From Streptomyces violaceoruber (GTDB lineage Bacteria > Actinomycetota > Actinomycetes > Streptomycetales > Streptomycetaceae), in contig NZ_CP137734.1 of NCBI RefSeq assembly GCF_033406955.1, forward strand, positions 620,001-684,000: DNA of 64,000 nucleotides, read 5' to 3'. The notes beneath the pieces are model-generated. The model was given only the letters and a program-made list of their open reading frames with translations, did no database searches and had not been told where the DNA came from. Both the position numbers and the translations under genes were made by a program. Below, in pieces: positions 51,787 to 61,565 of this stretch. Positions within the stretch are counted from its first letter, which is position 1. The number at the start of each line of letters is the position of its first letter.

Positions 51787-51813
51787 CACGTCGCCGTCGT
51801 CAGCGGCGACGTG
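51787..51813 (+). terminator. Amidase terminator hairpin
   Basis: CACGTCGCCG and CGGCGACGTG pair over 10 bp around a short loop, 7 bp after the amidase stop. Confidence 0.8.
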
Positions 51814-52257
51814 ACCTCCCTTTCCGGCGTCGTCCCGATCCGGGCTACGCTCCCGCCCGCGGTCGGGTGGCCTTCCTCGAAGGTCACCCGGCCGCGGGCG
51901 TTCCGCTGCCGGACACCGCTCCCCCTCCGGACGGCGCCCGGTCGGGGTCCGGGGCGTGAACGGACGGTGTCCAGGAGGTCGCCGTCCGAGGGCTTGCCGG
52001 TGCGCAGGGCCCACAGGCTGTCGTAGCCGGTCCCGACCGTCGTGGTGTCGTTGATCGGGGGTGTGCCGTCCGCGAACGACCGGCTGGAGTCCGGTCCGGC
52101 GTAGGGGACTTGACTGGGTCGGGGGTGTCCTGAGCCGGGTCTGCCGCAGCCCGGTGCAGCCGAGCGTCAGCGACCGGTCGGTGTCACGCACCTCGACGTG
52201 GGGCCCCAGGTGTGTGTGCCGGACGACGCGGCCGGAAGAGGTCTCGCGTCCGGCCGC
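51814..52257 (-). other. Interval with a possible coding remnant
   Basis: No intact gene. On the minus strand 51955-52057 reads TTTVGTGYDSLWALRTGKPS, which resembles the YDSLWA/YDSLWV segment of the two subtilases here. It lacks start and continuity, so it is at best a fragment. Confidence 0.3.
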
Positions 52258-53258
52258 TCACAGCCAGTTGCGGCGGGCTGCCGCCACGCCGGCACCGAAC
52301 CGGTTGGTGGTGCCCAGTTCCGCGTACAGGTTCTGGATCCGGCGGCGCAGGGTCCGGGTCGAGACGCCGAACTGGCGGGCGATGGCGTCGTCCTTGACAC
52401 CGGCGGCGAAGAGGGCCAGCAGCTGGCGCTCCTCCTCGGTCGGCCGCCGCGCGCCGCCGACCGGACCGGCTCTGTCCGGTGCCGGTGCCGCCGAGGTGTC
52501 CGCCGCGCTCAGACGGGCGGCGGCGGCCCAGTAACGGTCGAAGAGTTCGGACAACACCTCGATCAGGGGCGGCGCCTCGGTGTAGAGGCAGTCGGTGCTG
52601 CCTCCTTCCAGGGTCAGCGACACCATGGCCACCGAGCGGTCGACCAGGACGAGCTTGACGGGCAGCGCGGGCACCACTCGGGCCTCCTCGCCACGGGAGA
52701 CCAGGCTGCCGAGGTCCTGCCAGCCACCGTCGTCGTCGAAGCTGGCGGCGGCGTAGACGGCCCGTACCCGCACCCCGCGGCGGATCGCGGCCTCGTCCAG
52801 CGGCTCGTTGGGAGCCAGCAGGTAGGGCGGGCGTGCAGCTCGCAGATCTCGCGCCGGGCGGCCTGTTTGAGCCGGTAGTAGCAGTCCCCGACCTCCTCCG
52901 CGCCGCTGATGGTCCGGGTGTCCGGCTGGGGAGTGCCCGACCTCCGTGCCTCGTCGAAGAGTTCACCGAGTGAGCTGGCGGCGTCGCGCACGGCCGCCAG
53001 TTGCCGGGTACGCGACTCCACCAGGGCGGCGAGCGCGTGTCGCGGATCCACGGTCTGGTACTCGCCGGAGGAGCGACGGCTGAGCAGTCCGCTGCGGTGC
53101 AGGCGGTCGAGCTGGGCCACTGCCTGGGACCGGTTCAGCCCGAATGCCGTGACGAGGCTGTCGGCGGTCCCGCCACCACGTGTGAGCAGCTCGCGGTAGA
53201 CGGCCTCCGTGTCCGCGTCGAGTCCGACCAGCGCCATCGGCGCATCGGCTTCCGCCAT
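52258..53258 (-). pseudogene. TrmB/LuxR-type transcriptional regulator, frameshifted
   Basis: N-terminal TrmB-like winged helix (LDADTEAVYRELLTRGGGTAD), a central ligand-type region, and a C-terminal LuxR HTH (LLALFAAGVKDDAIARQFGV STRTLRRRIQ). The frame shifts near 52824-52829: first frame ELHARPTCW, second PLDEAAIRRGVRVRAVY. One extra C in the CGCCC run would give ELHARPYLLAPNEPLDEA and an intact protein of about 333 residues. ATG at 53258 follows GGGAGAG. It faces the second subtilase and may regulate it. Could be a real mutation or base-calling error. Confidence 0.8.
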
Positions 53259-53334
53259 CGCTCTCCCACCCTGACCCCACGTGGCGCTGAAGATCCGGTG
53301 CGCCTTGCGTACCGTACGCCGGAACACTGGTATT

Positions 53335-53385
53335 ACACACGGTGCAGTGTGTCGCGCTTGCGGGACGATGCACCTTTTGCATCGT
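53335..53385. promoter_or_regulatory. Two dyads between regulator and subtilase
   Basis: ACACAC-GGTGCA-GTGTGT (53335-53352) and ACGATGCA-CCTTT-TGCATCGT (53365-53385) are perfect inverted repeats in the 235-bp divergent gap. They are good candidates for binding by the adjacent TrmB/LuxR regulator. Confidence 0.6.
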
Positions 53386-53493
53386 GTCCACATGGTGACA
53401 TGGCACAGAGAGGCCAGAGAGGTGCCTTTACAGCCTCGCGAGCGGGATGGCTGACTTCGATCGATCCCTGCACATCTAGTCGGTGAGGTCTCT

Positions 53494-56400
53494 TTGCCCA
53501 TCCCCTGGTCCCGCGGACGCGGGCTGACCGTCGGCATCGCCGCCCTGTTGGTGCTCACCGCGACGGCTCCCGCCGCCTCGGCGCTCCCGGGGACGGTGCC
53601 CCCAGCGCCGCCCACCGCTGCGGCGGGGCCGACCCGGGTCCTGACGCTGATCACCGGCGACAGGGTCACCGTGACCGGCGAGGACGGGGCCGAGACCGTG
53701 CTGTCGGTGACCGATCCCCATGGCCGGAGCGGCGGCGCGCATGTGATGACGGTGGGCTCCGACACGTACGTCTATCCCGACGCGGCCGTCCCGTACCTCG
53801 GGTCGGGAGCCCTGGACGAGCGGCTCTTCAACGTCACGGAGCTGCTCGAGGACGGGTACGACGACGCGCGCGCCGATGAACTGCCGCTCATCGTCACCTA
53901 CACCGACACGGCGGCCCGCTCGCTCGGCGCGAGGACGCCCGAGGGTGCCCGGCGGACCCGGGCGCTCAGCAGTATCCGGGGCGCCGCCATCTCCGCGGAG
54001 CACTCCCGTGCGGCGGACTTCTGGACCTCGCTCACCGGTACCGGGGACGCGGCGGCCGGCGGCTCGGCGGCCCGGTCGGCCACCTCCGGGGGCCGGCTGG
54101 CCGGCGGCATCGCCAAGGTGTGGCTGGACGGCAAGGTGCGGGCCACGCTGTCGGACACGACGGCGCAGATCGGCGCCCCGGATGTCTGGTCGGGCGGGAA
54201 CACCGGTGAGGGCGTGGGCGTCGCCGTCCTGGACACCGGCGTCGACGCGGGCCACCCGGACTTCGCCGGGCGCATCGCCGCCACCGCGAGTTTCGTGCCG
54301 GACCAGGACGTCACCGACCGGAACGGTCACGGCACCCATGTGGCGTCCACCGTGGCCGGGACGGGTGCCGCGTCCGGCGGGGTCGAGAAGGGTGTCGCCC
54401 CGGGCGCGTCGCTGCACATCGGCAAGGTCCTCGACAACAGCGGAAGTGGTCAGGACTCCTGGGTCCTCGCCGGCATGGAGTGGGCGGTCCGCGACCAGCA
54501 CGCGAAGATCGTCAGCATGAGTCTGGGCGACTCCCCCACCGATGGCACCGACCCGCTCAGCGAGGCGGTGAACCGGCTCAGTGCGGAGACCGGAGCGCTG
54601 TTCGTCGTCGCCGCGGGCAACTCCGGTCCGGAGGCGTACACCGTGGGCACGCCCGCTGCCGCCGACGCGGCGCTGACGGTGGGTGCGGTGAACGGTCCGG
54701 GCAAGGGCGTCGACCAGCTCGCGGACTTCTCCAGCCGCGGCCCCCGCGTGGGCGACAACGCCGTCAAGCCGGACCTGACCGCACCGGGTGTGGGCGTTCT
54801 CGCCGCGCGCTCGCGGTACGCGCCGGAGGGCGAGGGCGCCTACCAGTCCCTGTCCGGCACCTCGATGGCCACGCCGCACGTGGCGGGCGCCGCGGCCCTG
54901 TTGGCCGCCGAGCACCCCGACTGGACGGGCCAGCGGCTCAAGGAGGCGCTGGTCGGCACCACCGCCGGCACCCAGCGGTTCAGCCCGTTCGACGCGGGCA
55001 GCGGTCGGGTGGACGTGGCCGCCGCGGTGCGCTCGACGCTGCTGGCATCCGGTGACGCGTTCGCGCAGGCGCACTACCCGTACACTCCGGGCCAGACCGT
55101 CCGCCGGGACGTCACCTACACCAACTCCGGCCCCGCGCCGGTCGCGCTGGATCTCGCGCTGAGCCCCGCCGAGCTGCCCGAGGGCCTGTTCACCCTGTCG
55201 GAGGCACAGGTGACCGTGCCCGCCCACGGCACCGCTTCGGTCGGCGTGATCACACATCTCGACGCGGCCGAGGACAACGGCGCCTACGCCACCCGCCTGG
55301 TCGCCACCGGCGCCGACGGAGCCGTGCTGGCCCGCACCCCGGTCGGGGTGAACAAGGAGGGCCGTCGGGCGACCCTGGCGCTCACGGCGAAGGACCACCA
55401 CGACAAGCCGCTGTCCGGAACCGTGATCCTCAAGGACGTCGAGCGCAACACCGCGCCGAAGGTCTACTCCGTGGACGCCTCGGGCCGCCTGGACCTCCGG
55501 TTGTCCCCGAGCACCTACTCGGTGTGGATGAACTCCGCCGTGCCCGGCGTCGACGGCACGCACACGCTGGGCTTCGCGATGTTCACCGCACCCGAGGTCG
55601 TCCTCGACGCGGACCGCACGGTCGCCTTCGACGCCGACGACCTGCGCAAGGCCGCCGCCGTCACTCCACGGGCCACGGCCAACCAGTTCCTGCGGATCGA
55701 CCAGTACCGCGGCAACACCGGACTGTTCCCCTTCATGGACAGCTACGTGGCCGAGTACTGGCGCTACGACAGTCTGTGGGTCACGCCCACGCCGGAGGTG
55801 CGGACGGGCTCGTACACCTTCGCGACCCGCTGGCGGCAGCTCCAGCCTCCGCTGACGTTCTCCGCGGGCTCGCAGGCCTTCGACGACGTCACGGTCCAGA
55901 GCCGGTCGCCCCAACTGCCCGAGGGCACGCGTGCCTACCGGGCCGTCTGGGCGGGTGACGGCTCCGCGACCGAGTTCCGCGGGGCCGAGGTCCGGGACCG
56001 CGTCGCGGTCGTCCGGCGCAGCGACACCGTGGCCCCGACGGACCAGGCCGCCGCGGCGGAGAAGGCCGGGGCCCGTCAGCTCCTGATCCTCAACGACGGG
56101 TACGGGAAGTTCGACCCCTGGGCCGACCTGCCGGAGGCCGCCCCGCTGCCCGTGGCGTCGCTGGGCACCGACGACAGCGCGCGGCTGCTGGCCCGGTTCC
56201 GCGGGGCCGGCACGACCACGCTCCGGGTCGTCTCCCACCCCGTCCCCCGCTACGCCTACGATCTGGTCCGCCACCACGACGGCGCGGTTCCCCGGGACCC
56301 GTCCTACCGCCCCGCCCCCGGGGAACTGGCCCGCGTCGACGACACGTTCCGCGACACGTCCCAGGGCCGGGCGGTCGAGTACCGCCAGGACATCTCCCTC

Positions 56401-57255
56401 CTCGGCCAGCCGCTGGGCATCGTGCCCACCCAGGTCCGGGCCCAGGGTGAACTCACCTCGTGGGTCACCGCGGACGACGACGTCCGGTGGGTGTCCTTCG
56501 CCTCCAGGCCCGACCTGGGCCAGCGGGGCGTGGCGCGCTCGTACGAGCCGCGCAGCACCACACGGGAGACCTGGTTCGCCCCGATCCAGCACCCGCGCCT
56601 GCTCAGCGACAACGGCACCAGTGGGCAGGGCCCCTTCCGGGCCGGTGACAACATCAGCACCTCCGTCATGACCGCGTGGGGCGACTCCGGCGGGCACGCG
56701 GGCGTCGTCTGGGCGGACGGCGACACGTCCAGGATCTCGCTCTACCAGGGCGGCGAACTGCTCGGCGAGGACGTCAACGAACGGATCGTCATGGTCGGGG
56801 GTCTGTCGCCCGGTCCGAAGCCCTACCGGCTCGTGCTGGAAGGCAGCCGGAACCTCCCGGACCGCCCGTACTCGACCCGTACCCGCACCGTCTGGGACTT
56901 CACCTCGGCCACCACGGATCCCACCCGTCTCACACCGCTGCCCCTGGTGCAGCTCGACTACGCGGTGGCCGTCGATCTGTCGGGCCGCGCCCACCGGCGC
57001 ACGGAGCTGATCGTCACGGCCTCGCACCTCGAGGGCGCGGCGGGAGCCGGCGCGATCCGCACGGCGACCGTGGAGGTGTCGTACGACGACGGCGCCACCT
57101 GGCACCGGACGGCGCTGCGGAAGTCGGCGGACGGCTGGACGGCACGGCTCGACGCACCGGGCAGGGCGCGGTACGCGAGCTTGCGGACGACGGCGAAGGA
57201 CACCGAGGGCAACGGCGTCGGCCAGACCCTGATCCGCGCCTTCGGCCTGCGCTGA
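53494..57255 (+). CDS. Secreted S8 (subtilisin-like) protease, 1253 aa
   Basis: TTG start with GTGAGG before it. Signal peptide LTVGIAALLVLTATAPAASA, then the triad Asp247 (VLDTGVD), His279 (GHGTHV) and Ser457 (GTSMATPHVAG). As in the 38155 protease, about 750 C-terminal residues of beta-rich domains follow, ending TLIRAFGLR (the other ends VTRAFGLR). The propeptide-region motif RVLTLITGDRVTV also matches (TVTLITGDVVTT). Released protease of unknown specificity; probably controlled by the divergent TrmB/LuxR-type gene. Confidence 0.92.
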   Translation: MPIPWSRGRGLTVGIAALLVLTATAPAASALPGTVPPAPPTAAAGPTRVLTLITGDRVTVTGEDGAETVLSVTDPHGRSGGAHVMTVGSDTYVYPDAAVPYLGSGALDERLFNVTELLEDGYDDARADELPLIVTYTDTAARSLGARTPEGARRTRALSSIRGAAISAEHSRAADFWTSLTGTGDAAAGGSAARSATSGGRLAGGIAKVWLDGKVRATLSDTTAQIGAPDVWSGGNTGEGVGVAVLDTGVDAGHPDFAGRIAATASFVPDQDVTDRNGHGTHVASTVAGTGAASGGVEKGVAPGASLHIGKVLDNSGSGQDSWVLAGMEWAVRDQHAKIVSMSLGDSPTDGTDPLSEAVNRLSAETGALFVVAAGNSGPEAYTVGTPAAADAALTVGAVNGPGKGVDQLADFSSRGPRVGDNAVKPDLTAPGVGVLAARSRYAPEGEGAYQSLSGTSMATPHVAGAAALLAAEHPDWTGQRLKEALVGTTAGTQRFSPFDAGSGRVDVAAAVRSTLLASGDAFAQAHYPYTPGQTVRRDVTYTNSGPAPVALDLALSPAELPEGLFTLSEAQVTVPAHGTASVGVITHLDAAEDNGAYATRLVATGADGAVLARTPVGVNKEGRRATLALTAKDHHDKPLSGTVILKDVERNTAPKVYSVDASGRLDLRLSPSTYSVWMNSAVPGVDGTHTLGFAMFTAPEVVLDADRTVAFDADDLRKAAAVTPRATANQFLRIDQYRGNTGLFPFMDSYVAEYWRYDSLWVTPTPEVRTGSYTFATRWRQLQPPLTFSAGSQAFDDVTVQSRSPQLPEGTRAYRAVWAGDGSATEFRGAEVRDRVAVVRRSDTVAPTDQAAAAEKAGARQLLILNDGYGKFDPWADLPEAAPLPVASLGTDDSARLLARFRGAGTTTLRVVSHPVPRYAYDLVRHHDGAVPRDPSYRPAPGELARVDDTFRDTSQGRAVEYRQDISLLGQPLGIVPTQVRAQGELTSWVTADDDVRWVSFASRPDLGQRGVARSYEPRSTTRETWFAPIQHPRLLSDNGTSGQGPFRAGDNISTSVMTAWGDSGGHAGVVWADGDTSRISLYQGGELLGEDVNERIVMVGGLSPGPKPYRLVLEGSRNLPDRPYSTRTRTVWDFTSATTDPTRLTPLPLVQLDYAVAVDLSGRAHRRTELIVTASHLEGAAGAGAIRTATVEVSYDDGATWHRTALRKSADGWTARLDAPGRARYASLRTTAKDTEGNGVGQTLIRAFGLR

Positions 57256-57294
57256 GCGCCGGGTGGTGGACATCTCCGGTCACGTGTCCCGGGG

Positions 57295-57765
57295 TCATCG
57301 GGACGAGGCCTCGGGTTCGTCGAACAGCTTGGAGAGGAAGGCGTCGGTTCCGAGCCGCGACGACTCCGTTCCGGCCGGGACGTGCAGGTACGTGCGGTCG
57401 AGCCACTCCTCCAGTTCCGGGACGGGCAGGCTGAAGATGGCTATGTCACCGTGTGCGTTGACCTGGAGCCACGCGGTCTCCCGGTCGGTGGGGGTGTCGG
57501 CCCACACCTGGACGTCCCCCAGGCCGCTCGTGGTGCGCAGGCCCTCGTGCAGCAGGTCACGGCCGACATGCCAGGTGACCGGTGGGGCGCCCTCGGGGGC
57601 GAAGCGGATCGTGACGAGGAGGGGGTGGTCGGGATCGTAACGGAACTCCGCCGGAACGTCCTCCCACTCGAGAGCACCCGTCAGCTGGCTGAGGCACAGG
57701 GAGAGAGGGAGGAGAGCGTGTGCGGCCGAGTGTTGTGCCTGCACACCGTGGTGGTCACCACTCAT
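57295..57765 (-). CDS. SsgA-like sporulation/cell-division protein
   Basis: 156 residues. LCLSQLTGALEWEDVPAEFRYDPDHPLLV and a VTWHVGRDLLHEGL motif are characteristic of SsgA-like proteins, which in Streptomyces position FtsZ, guide septal wall synthesis or spore separation. ATG 57765 is chosen because GGAAGG lies 9 nt away; the ATG at 57774 is too close. A strong dyad overlaps its promoter. Confidence 0.88.
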   Translation of the reverse strand: MSGDHHGVQAQHSAAHALLPLSLCLSQLTGALEWEDVPAEFRYDPDHPLLVTIRFAPEGAPPVTWHVGRDLLHEGLRTTSGLGDVQVWADTPTDRETAWLQVNAHGDIAIFSLPVPELEEWLDRTYLHVPAGTESSRLGTDAFLSKLFDEPEASSR

Positions 57766-57794
57766 GACGGCCATTCCTTCCAGTTGAGCGATAG

Positions 57795-57817
57795 GGGATC
57801 ACAGTCACTGTGGTCCC
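57795..57817 (-). promoter_or_regulatory. 23-bp dyad in the ssgA-like promoter
   Basis: GGGATCACAGT-C-ACTGTGGTCCC; the arms match at 10 of 11 positions. On the minus strand CCTATC at 57789-57795 resembles a -10 element overlapped by the dyad. Likely operator; the regulator is not adjacent. Confidence 0.6.
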
Positions 57818-58079
57818 GGACAGCCGGAAGTTCATCCGTCGGTTGACGGTCGGACACACAGGGAGACCCGCTGGAGAGGAGCGGCGTGGCACACCAGGCC
57901 GTGGCGCGGACAGATCACTGGCGGCAAGTACCACAACAGTCCCTCTCAGGGTGGCAGGACAGTGGCACCTACGGCTAGTGTGACGGCATGTGGGCCACAC
58001 GCCGATCGTGCCCGATGCGGCCGCTCGAAACATGTGACGCACACGCGCGGTGTTCCGCGACCGCTTCCAGGGGAGAGCA
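57818..58079. other. Gene-free interval
   Basis: No gene. It should hold the promoter of the truncated Tat-exported gene; TAGTGT at 57977 is a weak -10 candidate. Confidence 0.35.
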
Positions 58080-58305
58080 GTGAATCGACGTACGTTCATG
58101 GTCTCGGCCGCCGCGACGGCGGGCACGGCGGGCGCGTTGCCGGTCATGTCCGGTCAGGCCCACGCGGACACCCGGGGTCTTCCGTCGCTGTGGGATGTCG
58201 ACCGTTCCGTCGTGAATCCGGAGAACGCCTACACGGTGGCCGTGGACCAGGTGCGTGCCGAGGTGGCGCAGCTGATGGGCGCTACGGAGGAGGAGTTCAC
58301 CCGCC
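58080..58305 (+). pseudogene. Truncated Tat-exported PLP-dependent (class V aminotransferase-like) protein
   Basis: GTG 58080 follows GGGGAGAG. A twin-arginine signal (NRRTFMVSAAATAGTAGALP) is followed by LWDVDRSVVNPENAYTVAVD, then RAEVAQLMGATEEEF, which matches the R-x-VAxLxGAxxxE segment before the PLP site of isopenicillin-N-epimerase-like enzymes. The spacing between the two motifs is too short, so there may also be an internal deletion. Homology ends where the convergent LAL gene begins (58297). The remaining 300 residues are missing. Confidence 0.55.
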
Positions 58306-61023
58306 CGAGGTCGGCTGGTCGTCTCCGAGCGCGGCCAGCGCCGCGGAGAGCCTGCCGCGGCTGGTGATGCCCAGGCGTGGATAGATCCGGTACAGGTGGG
58401 CTCCGACGGTCCGGTGCGAGATGAACAGGCGCTGGCCGATCTCCCGGTTGCTCAGCCCCTGCGAGGCCAACTCGGCGATCTGCCGTTCCTGGACCGTCAG
58501 ACTCTCGCCCTTGCTCGGGCGTCGACGTCCGTCCGACTCCCCCGCGGCCCGCAATTGCTCACGTGCCATGTCCGCCCAGGGCTGCGCACCGACGCGGTCG
58601 AACTCGTCCCGTGCGAGCCGCAGGGGCTTGCGCGCATCCACGTTCCGACGCTGTCGGCGCAGCCGCCGGCCGTGCTGCAGATGAAGTCGGGCCCGCGCCA
58701 GCGGCCACGTGTCCGGCAGAGCGGACAGCGCGGAGTCGTAGCAGTCCTCGGCGGTGTCGTCCGGAGCGAGGACTGCCGCACTGTAGGTGCGGGCGACGAT
58801 CATCATTTCCGAGGGCAGCCGGTCGGCCAGCTCCGGCAGCTCGACCAGCAGCTCTCGCGCCTGTTCGTTCCGGCCCGCGGCCGCCGCCGCGTCCACCAGG
58901 TCCGGGACGAGCAGCCAACGACTGGTCGAGTGGTAGTGCGGGTCGGTCTTGTCGAACGCACGCGCGAGAGCGTCGTACGCCTCCACGGCGCGGCTGTCGA
59001 ACAGGGCGAGGAGACCGTCGACCTGCTGCGCCATGACGCTCGCGAAGGGCATGACGGGGAAGAGGCTGTGCGCTCTCAGCTCCCGGACGCTCCGAGCCGC
59101 GGCTTCGCGCTCCCCCCGCAGCACCGCCGTGAGCGCCGACGTGGCCTTGAGGCCGAGCCACACGATCCACTCCCCGGTCTCCTCGGCGAGCGCGATCCCT
59201 TCCGCGGACTCTTCCCGGGCCTGGGCCAACTGCCCGAGGTAGAGACGTGGCCAGGATCCCGCCAGGGATCGCGCGAGCAGCCCGAGACGGCCCTGCGAAC
59301 GCCACACGGACGCCGCCTGGGCCAGGTAGCGAGTGGCACGGCCCACGTCACCGATGGCCATCGAACCGCTGCCGAGGTAGTGCAGCAGCCGGCCGTCCTC
59401 GCGGTCCGGCCTGAGCTTCTCGAGCCGTGCGATCAGGTCGGTCCCACGGCGGTACGGCTCCGTATAGGCCCGCACCGTCAGGACGTGGGGGGCGTCCGGG
59501 TCGGGCTTCCACCGGTCCAGTTCGGCGGCGGCCTGGGCACGCACGCGGGCGTCGCCGTCCTGGAAGAAGCATCGGGCGGCGGCACGCCACAGCAGGTTCT
59601 CGGCGACGCTCGTACTGCCGACGTCGAACGCCCCCGCTGCCGCGTCGATCATGTCCTGGATGCGGCGTTGCGGCTCATCGGGCTCGAACGCGGCCTTGTC
59701 GGAGACCAGCATGAGGCGGGCCCGCTCCGTGGGGCCCGGCTCCGCCAGGTCGGCTCTGTTCAGCAGGATCTGGGCCTGGACACGGTCGTTGATCTCGCTG
59801 GCCAGCTCGGCCGCACGGACCAGCAGACCGGTCTGACGGCGTGGGTCGTGCACCAGCTCGCCGGCCTGGCGCAGGGCCGGTACGGCCGCGGCCAGTTGGC
59901 CCCGCTTCTGGGCGTCGTCCGCGAAGCGCTCCAGTTGGCCGGCCAGGTCGTCGTCCGGCCCGAGTGTGGCCGCTGCGAGGTGGACGAGCCGCCGCCCAGG
60001 TGATCCCTCCAGCGTCTCGGCCAGGGCCCGGTGGGTGGACAGCCGGTCGGCGACGGTGGCCCGCGTGTAGATCGCGGAGCGCATCAGGGGATGCCGGAAC
60101 TCGGGTGTGCGACCGGTCAGAACCACCAGTCCGGCGTCGACGGCCTCCTGCAGGGCGTACACGGTCACTTCCGAGCCCGCGAGACGGCTTGCCACGTCGA
60201 GGAGCTGGTTCAGTGGTGCGGTGGGCTCCGCGGCAAGGACCAGGAGGAACGTCCTGCACTCGCGGGTGAGCGAGTCGGTGCGGGAGGCGAACGCGGTCTC
60301 CAGTCGCTGGGTCAGGGGCAGATCGTCGAGCGGGGGCGAGATGCCCTGCGCCGCCCTCGGCAGTTCGACGAGCGCGAGAGGGTTGCCGGCGGCGCGCTGC
60401 AGGATGCGGGCCCGCACCGCGTCGGCCAGGCCCGGGGCGTCGGCGTCGAGCAGTTCGGCCGCCGCCGACGGGGAGAGGGGCTCCAGAACGAGTTCGGCGT
60501 GAGTGCCCAGGGTGTATGTGCCCGGTGACGAGGTTCTTGCCGCGCCGATCATGAGGATGGGGAGGTCCCGGGTACGCCGGGCCACGAATCCGAGCACGTC
60601 ACGGCTCGACGAGTCGACCCATTGGAGATCATCGACGAGCAGCAGGAGGGGCTGGCGGTCGGCGGCGTCGGCGAGCAGCTCGAGCACCGCCATCCCGACC
60701 CGGTAGATCTCGGGTTCCCCATCGCTGGCCCCGAAGGCTCCGCCGAGGGCCTTCCGGTAGGGGGCCGGCAACGTCTCGGCTCCGCCGAGAACCGGTTGGA
60801 GCAGCAGGTGCAGCGCGGCGAACGGCAGCCACTGTTCGGTCTCGACGCCGGAGGTGCGAAGGACTCGGACCCCCTGGTCCGAGGCATGAGAACCGAACGT
60901 GCGCAGCACGGAGGATTTGCCGACCCCGGGGTCTCCGCGGACCAGCAGAGCGCCGCCCTTGCCTGCCACCGTGCTCGATAGCAGGCCGTGCAGGACCTCC
61001 AGCTCCTCGTCCCGACCGATCAT
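58297..61023 (-). CDS. LAL-type LuxR family ATP-binding regulator
   Basis: 908 residues. An N-terminal AAA-like ATPase has Walker A GDPGVGKSS and Walker B PLLLLVDDLQW; a long helical TPR-like middle follows. The C-terminal LuxR HTH is LTVQERQIAELASQGLSNREIGQRLFISHRTVGAHLYRIY. LAL regulators often activate natural-product or catabolic gene sets. No cluster is adjacent; the truncated PLP gene downstream may have been its target. No ribosome site precedes ATG 61023. Confidence 0.9.
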   Translation of the reverse strand: MIGRDEELEVLHGLLSSTVAGKGGALLVRGDPGVGKSSVLRTFGSHASDQGVRVLRTSGVETEQWLPFAALHLLLQPVLGGAETLPAPYRKALGGAFGASDGEPEIYRVGMAVLELLADAADRQPLLLLVDDLQWVDSSSRDVLGFVARRTRDLPILMIGAARTSSPGTYTLGTHAELVLEPLSPSAAAELLDADAPGLADAVRARILQRAAGNPLALVELPRAAQGISPPLDDLPLTQRLETAFASRTDSLTRECRTFLLVLAAEPTAPLNQLLDVASRLAGSEVTVYALQEAVDAGLVVLTGRTPEFRHPLMRSAIYTRATVADRLSTHRALAETLEGSPGRRLVHLAAATLGPDDDLAGQLERFADDAQKRGQLAAAVPALRQAGELVHDPRRQTGLLVRAAELASEINDRVQAQILLNRADLAEPGPTERARLMLVSDKAAFEPDEPQRRIQDMIDAAAGAFDVGSTSVAENLLWRAAARCFFQDGDARVRAQAAAELDRWKPDPDAPHVLTVRAYTEPYRRGTDLIARLEKLRPDREDGRLLHYLGSGSMAIGDVGRATRYLAQAASVWRSQGRLGLLARSLAGSWPRLYLGQLAQAREESAEGIALAEETGEWIVWLGLKATSALTAVLRGEREAAARSVRELRAHSLFPVMPFASVMAQQVDGLLALFDSRAVEAYDALARAFDKTDPHYHSTSRWLLVPDLVDAAAAAGRNEQARELLVELPELADRLPSEMMIVARTYSAAVLAPDDTAEDCYDSALSALPDTWPLARARLHLQHGRRLRRQRRNVDARKPLRLARDEFDRVGAQPWADMAREQLRAAGESDGRRRPSKGESLTVQERQIAELASQGLSNREIGQRLFISHRTVGAHLYRIYPRLGITSRGRLSAALAALGDDQPTSGG

Positions 61024-61328
61024 GCCGTGGGCACCGATGCCGGTCCGGACGAAGCGCCCCTCAGGCGCATCGAGGTCGGCCGTTCAGCCGCCGTTTCTCT
61101 TCGTATCGGGCTCAGCGTCTGCTGCACACCTCTGATATCGGCCACGGTTCCGGATTTTACCTGCCCCTGACCTCTTCCGTTGAGACGGGTCCGGCTCAGT
61201 CAACAGTCGAATGACTGCCTGATGACTCTCTGCCCACGACTCCTGCGCACGGGGTCGTAAGCGAGGGACGCCGTCGGCCCACCGACCGGGTCGGTGGGCC
61301 GACGGCGTCACGGTGTGAACCGAAGCGG
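61024..61328 (-). terminator. 20-bp hairpin terminator of the small secreted-protein gene
   Basis: The arms 61267-61286 and 61290-61309 are perfectly complementary over 20 bp around CGG, 20 bp after the stop at 61329. The rest of the interval up to 61023 has no gene. Confidence 0.88.
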
Positions 61329-61565
61329 CTACCGCTTCCAGAGGTACCAGACGCCGGCCTCGTGGTCGTTGTCGCAGTAGTAGCTGCCGCCCGGGTCGCC
61401 GCTCTGGTAGACGACCTTGACCGCGAGGCACTGAGCCTGCGTGTCGTAGAGCCCGATCATGGTGTCGGCGTGCGCGGCTGCGGCTCCCCCGAGCGTGACG
61501 CCCGTCGCACCCAGCGCGACGAGGCTCGCGGAGACGAGTTTCTTCTTCCAGCCCAGAGATGGCAT
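61329..61565 (-). CDS. Small secreted two-cysteine protein
   Basis: 78 residues from ATG 61565. Signal peptide KKLVSASLVALGATGVTLGG...AHA, leaving about 43 residues: MIGLYDTQAQCLAVKVVYQS then GSYYCDNDHEAGVWYLWKR. The two Cys probably form one disulfide. It is aromatic-rich at the C-terminus. No known family; could be an antimicrobial, inhibitor or surface peptide. It has its own strong terminator and an upstream dyad. Confidence 0.65.
   Translation of the reverse strand: MPSLGWKKKLVSASLVALGATGVTLGGAAAAHADTMIGLYDTQAQCLAVKVVYQSGDPGGSYYCDNDHEAGVWYLWKR

Noticed and set aside
53476..57273. 1265-codon open frame antisense to the second subtilase
   Set aside because: No domains, low-complexity Arg/Gly/Val translation, and it mirrors a protease with an intact catalytic triad.
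58396..60003. 535-codon plus-strand frame across the LAL gene
   Set aside because: Antisense to a protein with Walker and HTH motifs; no start signal or domain.
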